Below are positions 15,459 through 23,219 of a DNA stretch of 64,000 nucleotides, in pieces. Origin of the DNA: RUG14300 sp964391805 (GTDB taxonomy: Bacteria > Bacillota > Clostridia > Christensenellales > CAG-1252); assembly GCA_964391805.1 (NCBI GenBank), contig CAYMNK010000004.1:1-64000 (forward strand), written 5' to 3'. How positions within the stretch are numbered: the first letter of the stretch is position 1; every line of letters starts with the position of its first letter. Below the pieces are notes generated by a model, which was not told the origin of the DNA, did not search any database, and saw only the letters and a program-made list of their open reading frames with translations. The position numbers were made by a program, and so were the translations under genes.

Positions 15459-15763
15459 TATTTACAGATATTAACAATCTCTAAAGCGGTGAACGGTTGT
15501 CTATGACCTTGTTTACGACGAATGTTCTTCTTGGACTTATACTTGTAAACTACAACTTTCTTGCCCTTACCTTCGCCTACAACTTTAGCCTCAACGTATG
15601 CATTTTCCAAATCGGAACCTGTTAATACGTTACCTTCGTCATTGATATAAAGAACATCAAGTTTAACAATAGAATCTTGCTCTACTTCCAACTTTTCAAC
15701 TCTTACTACATCACCGACTTTAACGGAATATTGCTTTCCGCCAGTTGCCATAATTGCGTACAT
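15458..15763 (-). CDS. rplU: Ribosomal protein L21
   Basis: A 50S subunit protein that binds 23S rRNA. At 101 residues it has normal length. Family blocks are MYAIMATGGKQYSVKVGD at the start, KVVVYKYKSKKNIRRKQGHR near the end and the C-terminal TALEIVNI. AGGAGG stands 7 bases above the ATG. It is first in the operon and lies behind a leader of about 80 nt that resembles the Firmicutes L21 leader, which suggests autoregulation by L21. Confidence 0.97.
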   Translation of the reverse strand: MYAIMATGGKQYSVKVGDVVRVEKLEVEQDSIVKLDVLYINDEGNVLTGSDLENAYVEAKVVGEGKGKKVVVYKYKSKKNIRRKQGHRQPFTALEIVNICK

Positions 15764-15781
15764 TCTTGTTACCTCCTTCTC

Positions 15782-15841
15782 AGGTCTCGCTGTTTAGGGT
15801 GGTCATAAGACACTTGGACATAGTGACCCTTTCCATGCGGA
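15782..15841 (-). ncRNA. Candidate L21 mRNA leader element
   Basis: The predicted transcript begins near 15842 and contains GGTCA (15828-15824) able to pair with TGACC (15805-15801), flanked by AGGG and CCCT that can extend the stem. Structured leaders in front of rplU are known in Firmicutes as the L21 leader. Position and size agree; the match to the covariance model was not computed. Confidence 0.5.
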
Positions 15842-15848
15842 TAGAAAG

Positions 15849-15877
15849 ATTTTATCACAAATTATTTACGCTGTCAA
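15849..15877 (-). promoter_or_regulatory. Sigma-A promoter of rplU-prp-rpmA
   Basis: On the minus strand a perfect TTGACA (15877-15872), a 17-bp spacer and TAAAAT (15854-15849) give a predicted start near 15842. Confidence 0.8.
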
Positions 15878-15971
15878 CAAAATTAATATTCATTTTCAGC
15901 AAAGTAACACAATTTTGATATCATTTTTTAAATAATTTAGCTATTAGCTAATTTAGTATTTATCTGTAAAA

Positions 15972-16820
15972 CTAAACCTCTACCTCGAATCCATCATATG
16001 CAACCACAAATCCGTATTTCTCGGCTTCGATACACAATTCCTCGTGGTCATGTCCGAAGAGCGCATTATGAGAAAAATGAGTTACGACAAACACCGTAAA
16101 ATTATCGGCAAGTCCTTCGTCGAGCATTCTTTTCTTCATCAATGCATTAGTACGCATACTCATATGATAATTATCCCATCCTGTAGGTTCAACAGAACCG
16201 GTACAATCAAAAGATACTATATCAAACTTACCAAGCCGTTTCATTTGAATAAAAACATCTTCATTAAACATTCCGGTATCGTTTGCATAAAGAATTCGCT
16301 TACCGTCCTTATCCTCTATTGCGTATATTAGAGGAGTAGACTTAATATCATGGTCGGCGTGTAAAACTAATAATTTATTTTCTCCAAGTTGAACTAAATC
16401 GTCCTCCTTCACTTCATGAAGTATCAAGCGAGGATTATCTCCCTTCACGGAAAAAACCTCATTTGAAAGTAATCGTCTAATTCTATCACAAGTTGATTTC
16501 CCCGAATAGAAATCAATGGGAGATGCACCGTGAGTATAATACGGCTCGGCAAACATTAATAGGTCTTCGGGATAAAAATGGTCGGAATGGCTGTGAGTTA
16601 TTAAGCAATACTTTATTCTTTTCCAATCAAACTTAAATCTATAATAATGCGCCAAGGTATCGGCGTTAAAGTCCATCAAAATCTCATCATTTATCAATGC
16701 TTGTGATCTTGTACGCAGGTTTTTACCACCCAATTTCATAGCACGCTTACAACTTTCACATTGACAAAACATTGCAGGAATTCCCTCATATGCAGCTGTA
16801 CCGAAATACTTTATTTTCAT
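15972..16820 (-). CDS. PhnP-like metallo-beta-lactamase-fold hydrolase
   Basis: A 282-residue soluble metal hydrolase. The metal-binding motif is THSHSDHFYPEDL (H-x-H-x-D-H), followed by Asp in YANDTGMF and His in VVTHFSHNALFGHDH. The N-terminal FCQCESCKRA pattern is shared with the PhnP branch, in which cysteines bind a structural zinc. PhnP is a cyclic phosphodiesterase, but no phosphonate genes are near, so the substrate is open. I chose the ATG at 16820 because GGAGAG precedes it; an in-frame ATG eight codons earlier has no such site. It is 72 bp after the zinc-ribbon membrane protein gene, with a terminator between. Confidence 0.82.
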   Translation of the reverse strand: MKIKYFGTAAYEGIPAMFCQCESCKRAMKLGGKNLRTRSQALINDEILMDFNADTLAHYYRFKFDWKRIKYCLITHSHSDHFYPEDLLMFAEPYYTHGASPIDFYSGKSTCDRIRRLLSNEVFSVKGDNPRLILHEVKEDDLVQLGENKLLVLHADHDIKSTPLIYAIEDKDGKRILYANDTGMFNEDVFIQMKRLGKFDIVSFDCTGSVEPTGWDNYHMSMRTNALMKKRMLDEGLADNFTVFVVTHFSHNALFGHDHEELCIEAEKYGFVVAYDGFEVEV

Positions 16821-16842
16821 ATAAAAACTCTCCTCTACATTC

Positions 16843-16877
16843 AAAAATAAGGATAAGAAAATCTCCTTACCCTTATT
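16843..16877 (-). terminator. Terminator after the membrane/zinc-ribbon gene
   Basis: AATAAGGATAAG (16846-16857) pairs with CTTACCCTTATT (16866-16877) over 12 bp with one G-U pair and an 8-nt loop. On the minus strand the stem runs into TTTTT. It begins 16 bp below the stop codon. Confidence 0.7.
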
Positions 16878-16892
16878 AATAGACTATTAATA

Positions 16893-18035
16893 TTAGTCGA
16901 TTTTTGCAGTAAATTTAATTTCGCCGTCTACAACCTCTGTTCTTTCAATCCTTGAATCGAACAATTCAAAATCAAATGACTTGATGTCTTCGTCGAAAAA
17001 TTCGTTATAAAAAGCTACAAATCTATCGTTAAGTTGTTCAATCTGAACTTTCTTATTGGACGAACACTTATCCGGTTCTTTACGCGCCTTGACACAAGAT
17101 AAAACTATTTGACCGCTCTTAGTTTTATAAACTCTAACATTGCCACCGCATTTACTGCAAACAATCTTACCATCTAATTTCTTTTTCCAATCATCATAGG
17201 ATATAGGTTGTTCAATCTCGTTGCTCTTGTCTTTAACTTCGTTTACATCGATTACCTCTTCATTTATCTCGACAGGTGTAACACTTTCTTCACTTATTTC
17301 GGATTCCCTTACTTCCTCTACTGTTTCAACAGGAATTTCATCAATCGGCTCAATCGAGGTTTCTTCCACAGCTTCGATGGGAATCTCTTCTACCGCGTCT
17401 ATAGGTATTTCTTCAACAACAGCAACCGAGGCACTCTCTTCGGAAACAATAGAACTATCGGCAACAACTTCCGACGGTACAACTACATCTTCATCGGCAA
17501 CAGAAACATTATCAACCGATATATCATTAACATCCATTTCATCTATTATAGAATCGATAATCGCTTCCGAAATATCTTCTGCAGTTTCTTCTTTTTGTGC
17601 TTCGATTTTGCTTTCTTCCGCTTTACGAGCTGCAGTTTCGGCACGCTTCTCTTCCGCTAAAATATCTTTTAATGCTTTCGCTTCGAGTTTTGCTTTTAAA
17701 GCAGCCTCTTTCTTTGCAATTTTCTCGGCTCTCTTGAGATCACGTCTTGCAATATCAGCATCGGTTAATCCCTTTTCTTTAAGTATAGCATCAATTCTAC
17801 ATAATATATCGTATGTATTATCGGCAGTAATAATGGAATTACGGGCGATAATTGCACCTAAAGCCGACAATACAAATATGCCTATCGAACCCACACATAG
17901 ATAAAGCCATACTTCTGTATTGGCAAATAAATCGGTTAAGCCTACAGCAAAGCATACGCCGAACACTATTCCCGCTACAAGAAACAGCGCACTTAGTATT
18001 ATCAATACCGCTAATATTCCTCTCTTACCTTCCAT
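16893..18035 (-). CDS. Membrane protein with coiled coil, acidic repeats and zinc ribbon; function unknown
   Basis: I do not recognise this 380-residue protein as a named family. Order of parts: two membrane helices (about 8-31 and 42-64), a Lys/Glu/Ala-rich helix likely to form a coiled coil (about 98-150), then about 120 acidic residues. The acidic part contains a repeat of the form VEEIPI-x-A (about 208-250). A four-Cys ribbon follows (CSKCGG, then SCVKARKEPDKC; about 288-325). The end has no membrane segment. The ribbon resembles those of DNA- or RNA-binding proteins. The gene stands alone between its own consensus promoter and a terminator. A GGAG site lies 9 bases above the ATG. Confidence 0.75.
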   Translation of the reverse strand: MEGKRGILAVLIILSALFLVAGIVFGVCFAVGLTDLFANTEVWLYLCVGSIGIFVLSALGAIIARNSIITADNTYDILCRIDAILKEKGLTDADIARRDLKRAEKIAKKEAALKAKLEAKALKDILAEEKRAETAARKAEESKIEAQKEETAEDISEAIIDSIIDEMDVNDISVDNVSVADEDVVVPSEVVADSSIVSEESASVAVVEEIPIDAVEEIPIEAVEETSIEPIDEIPVETVEEVRESEISEESVTPVEINEEVIDVNEVKDKSNEIEQPISYDDWKKKLDGKIVCSKCGGNVRVYKTKSGQIVLSCVKARKEPDKCSSNKKVQIEQLNDRFVAFYNEFFDEDIKSFDFELFDSRIERTEVVDGEIKFTAKID

Positions 18036-18070
18036 AAAAGAATCTCCTTTGATTAAATCATCTTTTAGTA

Positions 18071-18099
18071 ATTATAACAATATTCTTTTGTAATGTCAA
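18071..18099 (-). promoter_or_regulatory. Consensus sigma-A promoter
   Basis: On the minus strand a perfect TTGACA (18099-18094), 17-bp spacer and perfect TATAAT (18076-18071) serve the membrane/zinc-ribbon gene, with a leader of about 30 nt. The strength suggests a well-expressed protein. Confidence 0.85.
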
Positions 18100-18121
18100 T
18101 ATAGACAATTATTAAGAACAC

Positions 18122-19021
18122 CTAATGTAAATTTTTTGTACTTTCCTCAATAGCTTGACATAGCAAATCGTTAACTGCAGACTGCAATGCAATTGGATTA
18201 CATTCGACTTCACCCGAAGAAAGCATAAATATACAATCACCGTCTACCATAGTATGCACAGGTCTAATGCATTTAGCATATGCATCATGTGCACCATCCG
18301 CCAATGCGTTACATTGCGTCTTTGTCAGTTTGGCATTGGTAACCACACAAGCAATAGTTGTATTACCGCCATGCATTTGAGTTTTCTCGGAATTAATAGA
18401 TGCTATCAATGCTTGTTCGATATCGACATTAACACCATTAACATTGCATCCGTTTAAAAATTCGGTGGAATCTTTTTTGTATACGTTACCGAAAGCGTTA
18501 ACGGCGACGACCGCACCTATTTCGATATTACCTATCTTAGTGCATTTGACACCTAATCCGCTTTTAGAAGCGTGTTCCATACCGAGAATTTTACCGACAG
18601 TCGCACCACAACCGGCACCGATAGCGCCGTTCGTTTCGAAAAATTGACAAGCTTTTACACATGCATCATATCCCATAGCCTTATCGGGATAACCGAATTC
18701 ACCGTATTCGAGATCATATAGCGAAGCACCTACCACGATAGGAACATTGTATTTACCGGCACAATAACCTATATTATTATCTTTCAAATAGTCTACGACT
18801 CCACAAGCCGATTCGAGACCGAATGCGCTTCCTCCCGATAAAACTACTGCATTTACTTTTTCTACAGAGTTTTCACTTTTTAACAAATCCGTTTCACGAG
18901 TCGCAGGAGCTTTACCGCGAACGCTAACACCGCCTACAGCTCCTTCTTTTGATAAGATGACAGTTACGCCTGTAGATATTTCGTTGTTTTGACTATTACC
19001 GATTAGGAATGAATCTAACAT
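18122..19021 (-). CDS. P1-family (DmpA-like) peptidase
   Basis: A 299-residue N-terminal-nucleophile-type hydrolase of the S58/DmpA family, whose members are aminopeptidases or amidases that cleave their own chain to expose the nucleophile. Family blocks are GVTVILSKEGAVGGVSVRG at the start, VNAVVLSGGSAFGLESACG, IGAGCGATVGK and MHGGNTTIACVVTNAKLTK. The last contains the predicted self-cleavage site before Thr in GGNTTI; many members of this branch use Thr where DmpA uses Ser. GGAGGGG stands 3 bases above the ATG. It is the last gene of tyrS-yigZ-recX-peptidase, 12 bp after recX. The physiological substrate is unknown. Confidence 0.85.
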   Translation of the reverse strand: MLDSFLIGNSQNNEISTGVTVILSKEGAVGGVSVRGKAPATRETDLLKSENSVEKVNAVVLSGGSAFGLESACGVVDYLKDNNIGYCAGKYNVPIVVGASLYDLEYGEFGYPDKAMGYDACVKACQFFETNGAIGAGCGATVGKILGMEHASKSGLGVKCTKIGNIEIGAVVAVNAFGNVYKKDSTEFLNGCNVNGVNVDIEQALIASINSEKTQMHGGNTTIACVVTNAKLTKTQCNALADGAHDAYAKCIRPVHTMVDGDCIFMLSSGEVECNPIALQSAVNDLLCQAIEESTKNLH

Positions 19022-19033
19022 AACCCCTCCGAA

Positions 19034-19630
19034 TTAAAGTTCGCTTATCAGTTCTAAATATGCATTCTTAATTAATTGAAAAGGAAAACCTTGCATAAAG
19101 AACCTTTGAAACAACTTTTTTTGTTCCTCTTCGTCTAATTCACGTTTAATTGAACTACGCATTGCATTAATACACGCCTCTTGCTCGTCATAATCATTAA
19201 GTTCTCTATCAAAAAGATATTTATTAATGCCTTTTTTTTGAAGGTCGGCAGTTATTCTAAGCTTACTTTTTGAAGAAGTATGCTCAATAAAAGAACGTGC
19301 ATATTCTCTATCATCGATATAACCGTATGCTATCGCTTTTTCGACCGAATAATCAATGCTCTCGTCGAAATACCCCTTTTGTTTAAGTTTTTGACGTGCC
19401 ACTTGTTCGGTCAATGCCGTTTGGCCTAAAATAGTAAGCAAGGTTTCGAAGGCATCGGCATTGGTTGCTTCATTAACTAATGACGTCAACACATCTTCCG
19501 AAAATTCTGCACCGACCTTAATACCGCAGTTTATAATACCTACGTCTGATAAGGTACACATAAGTTCGCCATCAACATAAACATCGTATTTTGACTTTCT
19601 CGGCACCTTCCGCAAATCGGTTATTATCAT
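19034..19630 (-). CDS. recX: RecX-family regulator of RecA
   Basis: RecX binds RecA filaments and modulates recombination. The 198-residue protein has the expected three-helix repeats: ALTEQVARQKLKQKGYFDES, then IAYGYIDDREYARSFIEH and the KLRITADLQKKGI stretch, with RFFMQGFPFQLIKNAY near the end. The N-terminal extension of about 60 residues (beta-rich, YDVYVDGELMC) is common in Firmicutes RecX. Its start overlaps the yigZ stop by 4 bp. RecA itself is not in the window. Confidence 0.9.
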   Translation of the reverse strand: MIITDLRKVPRKSKYDVYVDGELMCTLSDVGIINCGIKVGAEFSEDVLTSLVNEATNADAFETLLTILGQTALTEQVARQKLKQKGYFDESIDYSVEKAIAYGYIDDREYARSFIEHTSSKSKLRITADLQKKGINKYLFDRELNDYDEQEACINAMRSSIKRELDEEEQKKLFQRFFMQGFPFQLIKNAYLELISEL

Positions 19631-20256
19631 ACTTCAACCTCCCTATAAATCTCACCTACAACCTCAAATAAGCCTTGCCCTTTAGTCAATTCGGAAAAAG
19701 CACTTGCAAACTTCTCGGTATTTTCACAAGGCAAGGATACCTTAAAATTAACTTTATCGGTAAATTCACGCTCAGTGATTATTCCGTCGTGAGAAAAGGG
19801 AAGCATCTCGCATTTTTTTGCGTAAGTATACGGAAACTCTAATTTAACCAAAACAGAAGGCTTCATGAGTATTTTGGTCATAGAACGAACGACTTTAGAG
19901 GCGGATTGAGAATATGCTCCAACTAATCCGTTGGCACCGAGTTTGATACCGCCAAAGTATCTCGTTACAACAATTGCAATCTCTCTTAACCCTGTTTTTT
20001 GAATAACATCGAGTATAGGTTGACCTGCCGTACCGGACGGTTCTCCGTTATCAGAAAACTTAAGTTCTCGCCCTAATGAATCGGCACAATAAGCATAACA
20101 GTTATGCGTTGCATCGGAAAACTCTTTAGTTATCACCGCCAAAAAGTTAGTTGCCTCTTCGCGAGACGCAACATGGGTAGCAGTAGCGATAAATTTACTA
20201 TGCTTTATCTCTATTTCTTCTCTAGCCCATCCCTTGACGGTAAGGTATTCTTTCAT
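19627..20256 (-). CDS. yigZ: IMPACT/YigZ-family protein
   Basis: A 209-residue soluble protein of the UPF0029 (IMPACT) family. The hallmark is DNGEPSGTAGQPIL (about residues 72-85), followed by VVTRYFGGIKLGANGLVGAY. The C-terminal ferredoxin-like domain is more variable. Bacterial members have no settled function; the eukaryotic relative regulates translation through GCN1. It overlaps recX by 4 bp and tyrS by 1 bp, so it is certainly co-transcribed with them. Confidence 0.93.
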   Translation of the reverse strand: MKEYLTVKGWAREEIEIKHSKFIATATHVASREEATNFLAVITKEFSDATHNCYAYCADSLGRELKFSDNGEPSGTAGQPILDVIQKTGLREIAIVVTRYFGGIKLGANGLVGAYSQSASKVVRSMTKILMKPSVLVKLEFPYTYAKKCEMLPFSHDGIITEREFTDKVNFKVSLPCENTEKFASAFSELTKGQGLFEVVGEIYREVEV

Positions 20257-21464
20257 TACTCTACAGTTATTTTAACGTGAATCTTCTTGCCTTTATGAAG
20301 AACGAATCCCGATTGAAGTTCTTCATCGGTGACAACTGCATCGAATCCGCTTGCTTTTCTATCATTGATAGATACCGCATTATCAGTAATAAGGCGCTTT
20401 GCTTCGCTCTTACTACCGGCAATCTTGGTTTCAACCAAAATATCCGCTACGAGTTTCATGCCTTGAGGAATAACTGCGGTAGGCATATTGGAAGAATCGC
20501 CTGAAAATGCAGCTTTCGCTTGTTTTTCGGCTTCGATTGCATCTTGCTCGCTATGAACAATCTTAGTAACTTCAAACGCTAATTTTTCTTTCGCTCTATT
20601 AATTCTTTCATCTCTATATTGCACTAAGTCTGCAATCTCTTCAAGAGGTAGGAATGTCAAAAGTTTTAAGCACTTTTCAACGTCATCGTCAGATACATTG
20701 CGCCAATATTGATAAAACTCATAAGGTGATGTTTTATTTCTATCCAACCATAATGCACCTGCTTGAGTTTTACCCATTTTCTTACCCTCTGAAGTGGTTA
20801 GAAGTTGGAATGTCATAGCAAAAGCATCCTTTCTTTCCTTTCTTCTAATAAGATCTGCACCTGCTAACATATTGGACCATTGGTCATCGCCACCGCATTC
20901 GAGCACACAACCGTAGTTTTGGAATAAATACAAAAAGTCATACGCCTGCATAGGCATATAGTTAAACTCTAAGAAAGATAAGCCTTTTTCCATACGTGTC
21001 TTGAAACATTCTGCAGTAAGCATCTTATTAACGGATAACATACTACCGATGTCACGTATGAAATCTATATAATTCAAGCCCCAAAGCCAATCTGCATTAT
21101 TTATAATTCTTGCACCGTTATCGCCCTCAAACGTAAAGAATTTTTCCATTTGATGTTTAATTGCATTTACGTTTTCTTGAACGGTTTCTTTGGTCATCAT
21201 TTTACGCATATCCGTTCTACCCGAAGGATCTCCGATCAATGCAGTACCGCCACCAATGAGCACAATAGGCTTATGCCCCGCTCTTTGCATGTGAGCCATA
21301 GCCATCATGGCAAGATAATGACCTACGTGAAGGCTATCGGCAGTAGGATCGAAGCCGATATAAAAAGAGACGGATTCATTGCCTAATAGTTTATACAAGT
21401 CCTCCTCGAATACGACTTGCTTGATAAATCCTCTTTCTCTTAATGTATCCATTACGTTTTTCAT
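20256..21464 (-). CDS. tyrS: Tyrosyl-tRNA synthetase
   Basis: A class I synthetase that charges tRNA-Tyr. The 402-residue protein has the HIGH-type motif in DPTADSLHVGHYLAM, the KMSKS-type motif in GKKMGKTQAG and a C-terminal S4 RNA-binding domain (SKSEAKRLITDNAVSIND). It starts with an AAGGAG site 9 bases upstream. The leader is only about 30-40 nt, so no T-box riboswitch fits between promoter and start. It is the first gene of a four-gene operon. Confidence 0.96.
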   Translation of the reverse strand: MKNVMDTLRERGFIKQVVFEEDLYKLLGNESVSFYIGFDPTADSLHVGHYLAMMAMAHMQRAGHKPIVLIGGGTALIGDPSGRTDMRKMMTKETVQENVNAIKHQMEKFFTFEGDNGARIINNADWLWGLNYIDFIRDIGSMLSVNKMLTAECFKTRMEKGLSFLEFNYMPMQAYDFLYLFQNYGCVLECGGDDQWSNMLAGADLIRRKERKDAFAMTFQLLTTSEGKKMGKTQAGALWLDRNKTSPYEFYQYWRNVSDDDVEKCLKLLTFLPLEEIADLVQYRDERINRAKEKLAFEVTKIVHSEQDAIEAEKQAKAAFSGDSSNMPTAVIPQGMKLVADILVETKIAGSKSEAKRLITDNAVSINDRKASGFDAVVTDEELQSGFVLHKGKKIHVKITVE

Positions 21465-21502
21465 AATAAATATACTCCTTATAAGTTTTATATTTTTTCT
21501 TT

Positions 21503-21531
21503 ATTTTAACATATTTAAATTTCAAATACAA
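21503..21531 (-). promoter_or_regulatory. Probable promoter of tyrS
   Basis: On the minus strand TTGTAT (21531-21526), 17-bp spacer and TAAAAT (21508-21503) lie about 40 bp above the tyrS ATG. The hexamers are each one or two bases from consensus. Confidence 0.55.
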
Positions 21532-21604
21532 CTCTATTTCGCTATTTTATAAACTTGCTTTTCAATTTTAAGCAATCTATATACATTAAAAATTACCTTT
21601 TCTC

Positions 21605-21633
21605 TTTACAAATAGCGTTTTTTTTTGTATAAT
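21605..21633 (+). promoter_or_regulatory. Sigma-A promoter of maf-mreB-coaX
   Basis: TTTACA (21605-21610), a 17-bp spacer with nine consecutive Ts, and a perfect TATAAT (21628-21633). The predicted start at about 21640-21642 coincides with the maf ATG at 21642, so the transcript would have little or no leader. Confidence 0.75.
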
Positions 21634-21641
21634 CAAGATAT

Positions 21642-22208
21642 ATGTTTAATGATGAGTTTGGTATAATGCTTGCAAGCGCATCGCCAAGAAGGCGTTCGTT
21701 ATTGAGTGAACTGATAGATTCATTCGAGGTTTGTTCAACGGATATAGACGAATCCGTTACTTTAAGTGATCCCGAAGAAATCGTAAAAGCCATTTCTTGT
21801 AAAAAAGCGCTGTCCGTCGATTATAAAGGAATTGTCATTTCTTCGGATACCTTGGTTTTTGACGGTAAAAAGCCACTCGGTAAGCCAAGAAATAGAGACG
21901 ACGCTTACAATATGCTTAAAGAATTATCCGGTAAAGTTCACCAAGTTTATACCGGTGTGTGCATTAGACAAGGCGAAAATACTGTGGTATTTGCCGATTG
22001 TACCGATGTAGAATTTAAGGACCTATCTGATAGTGATATTTATTTTTATATTGATAATTATAATCCGTTGGATAAAGCCGGTGCATACGGAATACAAGAC
22101 GGCTTTTGCGTTAAATATATTAACGGCAGTTATTCCAACGTAATGGGACTGCCACTGGAAATGTTAAGGGATAAATTGGTTGCTAACGGCATCAAAGTTA
22201 AGGAGTAG
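21642..22208 (+). CDS. maf: Maf-family nucleoside triphosphate pyrophosphatase
   Basis: Maf proteins hydrolyse dTTP, UTP or modified nucleotides and affect septum formation. The 188-residue product carries the family signature LASASPRRRSLLSEL (about 10-24), SSDTLVF with the catalytic Asp, the KPRNRDDAYNMLKELSGK block and QVYTGVCI. The ATG at 21642 sits on the predicted transcription start and has no ribosome site. The next ATG (21666) would remove the first beta strand (FGIMLASAS), so 21642 is preferred and translation of a leaderless mRNA is likely. It is followed 3 bp later by an mreB-like gene. Confidence 0.9.
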   Translation: MFNDEFGIMLASASPRRRSLLSELIDSFEVCSTDIDESVTLSDPEEIVKAISCKKALSVDYKGIVISSDTLVFDGKKPLGKPRNRDDAYNMLKELSGKVHQVYTGVCIRQGENTVVFADCTDVEFKDLSDSDIYFYIDNYNPLDKAGAYGIQDGFCVKYINGSYSNVMGLPLEMLRDKLVANGIKVKE

Positions 22209-22211
22209 ATT

Positions 22212-23219
22212 ATGTTTAGATTAGAATTGATAGTGGATATTGGAGCAGCAAATACCGTTATTTATGAAAAGAAACGCGGTATTGTTTTATGCGAACCGTC
22301 AATTGTCGCAATTAAGAACGTTAACGGAAAGAAGTCGGTATTTTTGGCAGGTAACGAGGCATTGGATCTTGCAAAAAAGAAGAACCGTCCCGATAATGTT
22401 AGTTTTATTTATCCTGTAAACAACGCTTCTGTTCAAAATGTAGAAGCTTGTAAGCTGATGATCAAATACTTCTTGGAAAAGTTTAATAAGAGTTTTATTA
22501 GACCAACCTTTGTTGTTTATGCCGTAATTTCTTGCGGATTACAACCGAGCGAACGTAAAATTTTTGAAAATATTTTCTTCGACCTTAATATCAAAAACGT
22601 TACCCTTATAGATGCCCCAATCGCAGTACTACCCAAGGTAGGCGGAGTTCAATTTGTTATGATAGCAGGTGCAAGCGTTACCGATATTGCAATTGTCGGT
22701 GAAAACGGTGTTATTGCAGGATGCTCTATTTCTATTAGTGGCTCATATATCGCTAACTGCTTCAAAAAGTATATCCTCGATAATTATCACCTCATCTCCC
22801 CCTTGGCAAGAGTTGAAGATGCGGTTAAAGAATTGTCAGAAATGAGTCTTGACCACAATTTGTCTACATTTATCCAAGGCAAAGACGATGTTGACAGAAT
22901 AAGGAGAAAAGAAGAAATCAGTTCGGGCGACTTGCAAAAAATACTTATTCCTACTATCAATGACCTTATTCAAACTACCGAATCTATTTTTAGAATTGCT
23001 CCCGAAAACTATCAGGCATCTATTAAGAATTCCGGATTACATATATACGGCGGATTGGCAAATATCCCTCATTTAGATAGTTACATATCAAACGCATTGG
23101 GCATTCCTGTTTACTGTGACGGAAATATCGAAGCGGTTGCAACAAACTGCTCGAAGTTCTTCAAAGATAAAATTGCACTTAATAAAATGCTCGGCATAAC
23201 CGTAGGAAGTAAAAAATGA
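22212..23219 (+). CDS. Divergent MreB/Mbl-like actin-family protein
   Basis: A 335-residue protein with the overall MreB plan, lying directly after maf as mreB does in many bacteria. MreB is a membrane-bound actin that guides wall synthesis. Recognisable blocks are VDIGAANTVIYEKKRG (about 8-23; MreB usually has GTAN), CEPSIVAI, FVMIAGASVTDIAIVG (about 148-163) and a GGLANIPHLDSYIS end. The second phosphate loop, normally GGGTTD, is GASVTD. The EPSERR-type helix is QPSERKIF. Nucleotide binding may be weak or lost. mreC and mreD do not follow; coaX does, overlapping by 4 bp. Confidence 0.75.
   Translation: MFRLELIVDIGAANTVIYEKKRGIVLCEPSIVAIKNVNGKKSVFLAGNEALDLAKKKNRPDNVSFIYPVNNASVQNVEACKLMIKYFLEKFNKSFIRPTFVVYAVISCGLQPSERKIFENIFFDLNIKNVTLIDAPIAVLPKVGGVQFVMIAGASVTDIAIVGENGVIAGCSISISGSYIANCFKKYILDNYHLISPLARVEDAVKELSEMSLDHNLSTFIQGKDDVDRIRRKEEISSGDLQKILIPTINDLIQTTESIFRIAPENYQASIKNSGLHIYGGLANIPHLDSYISNALGIPVYCDGNIEAVATNCSKFFKDKIALNKMLGITVGSKK

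Noticed and set aside
15900..15965. AT-rich inverted repeat (AGCTATTAGCT) after the MBL gene, possible terminator
   Set aside because: Stem is short and AT-rich and no T-run follows on the minus strand, so it was not listed.
17221..17904. 227-codon frame on the plus strand, rich in Ser and Ile
   Set aside because: It is antisense to the acidic repeats of the membrane/zinc-ribbon gene; the composition is what the reverse of Glu/Val-rich codons produces, and no ribosome site is present.
20256..21530. Possible T-box riboswitch before tyrS
   Set aside because: The leader from the predicted promoter is only about 35 nt, too short for a T-box, and no conserved T-box bulge was seen.
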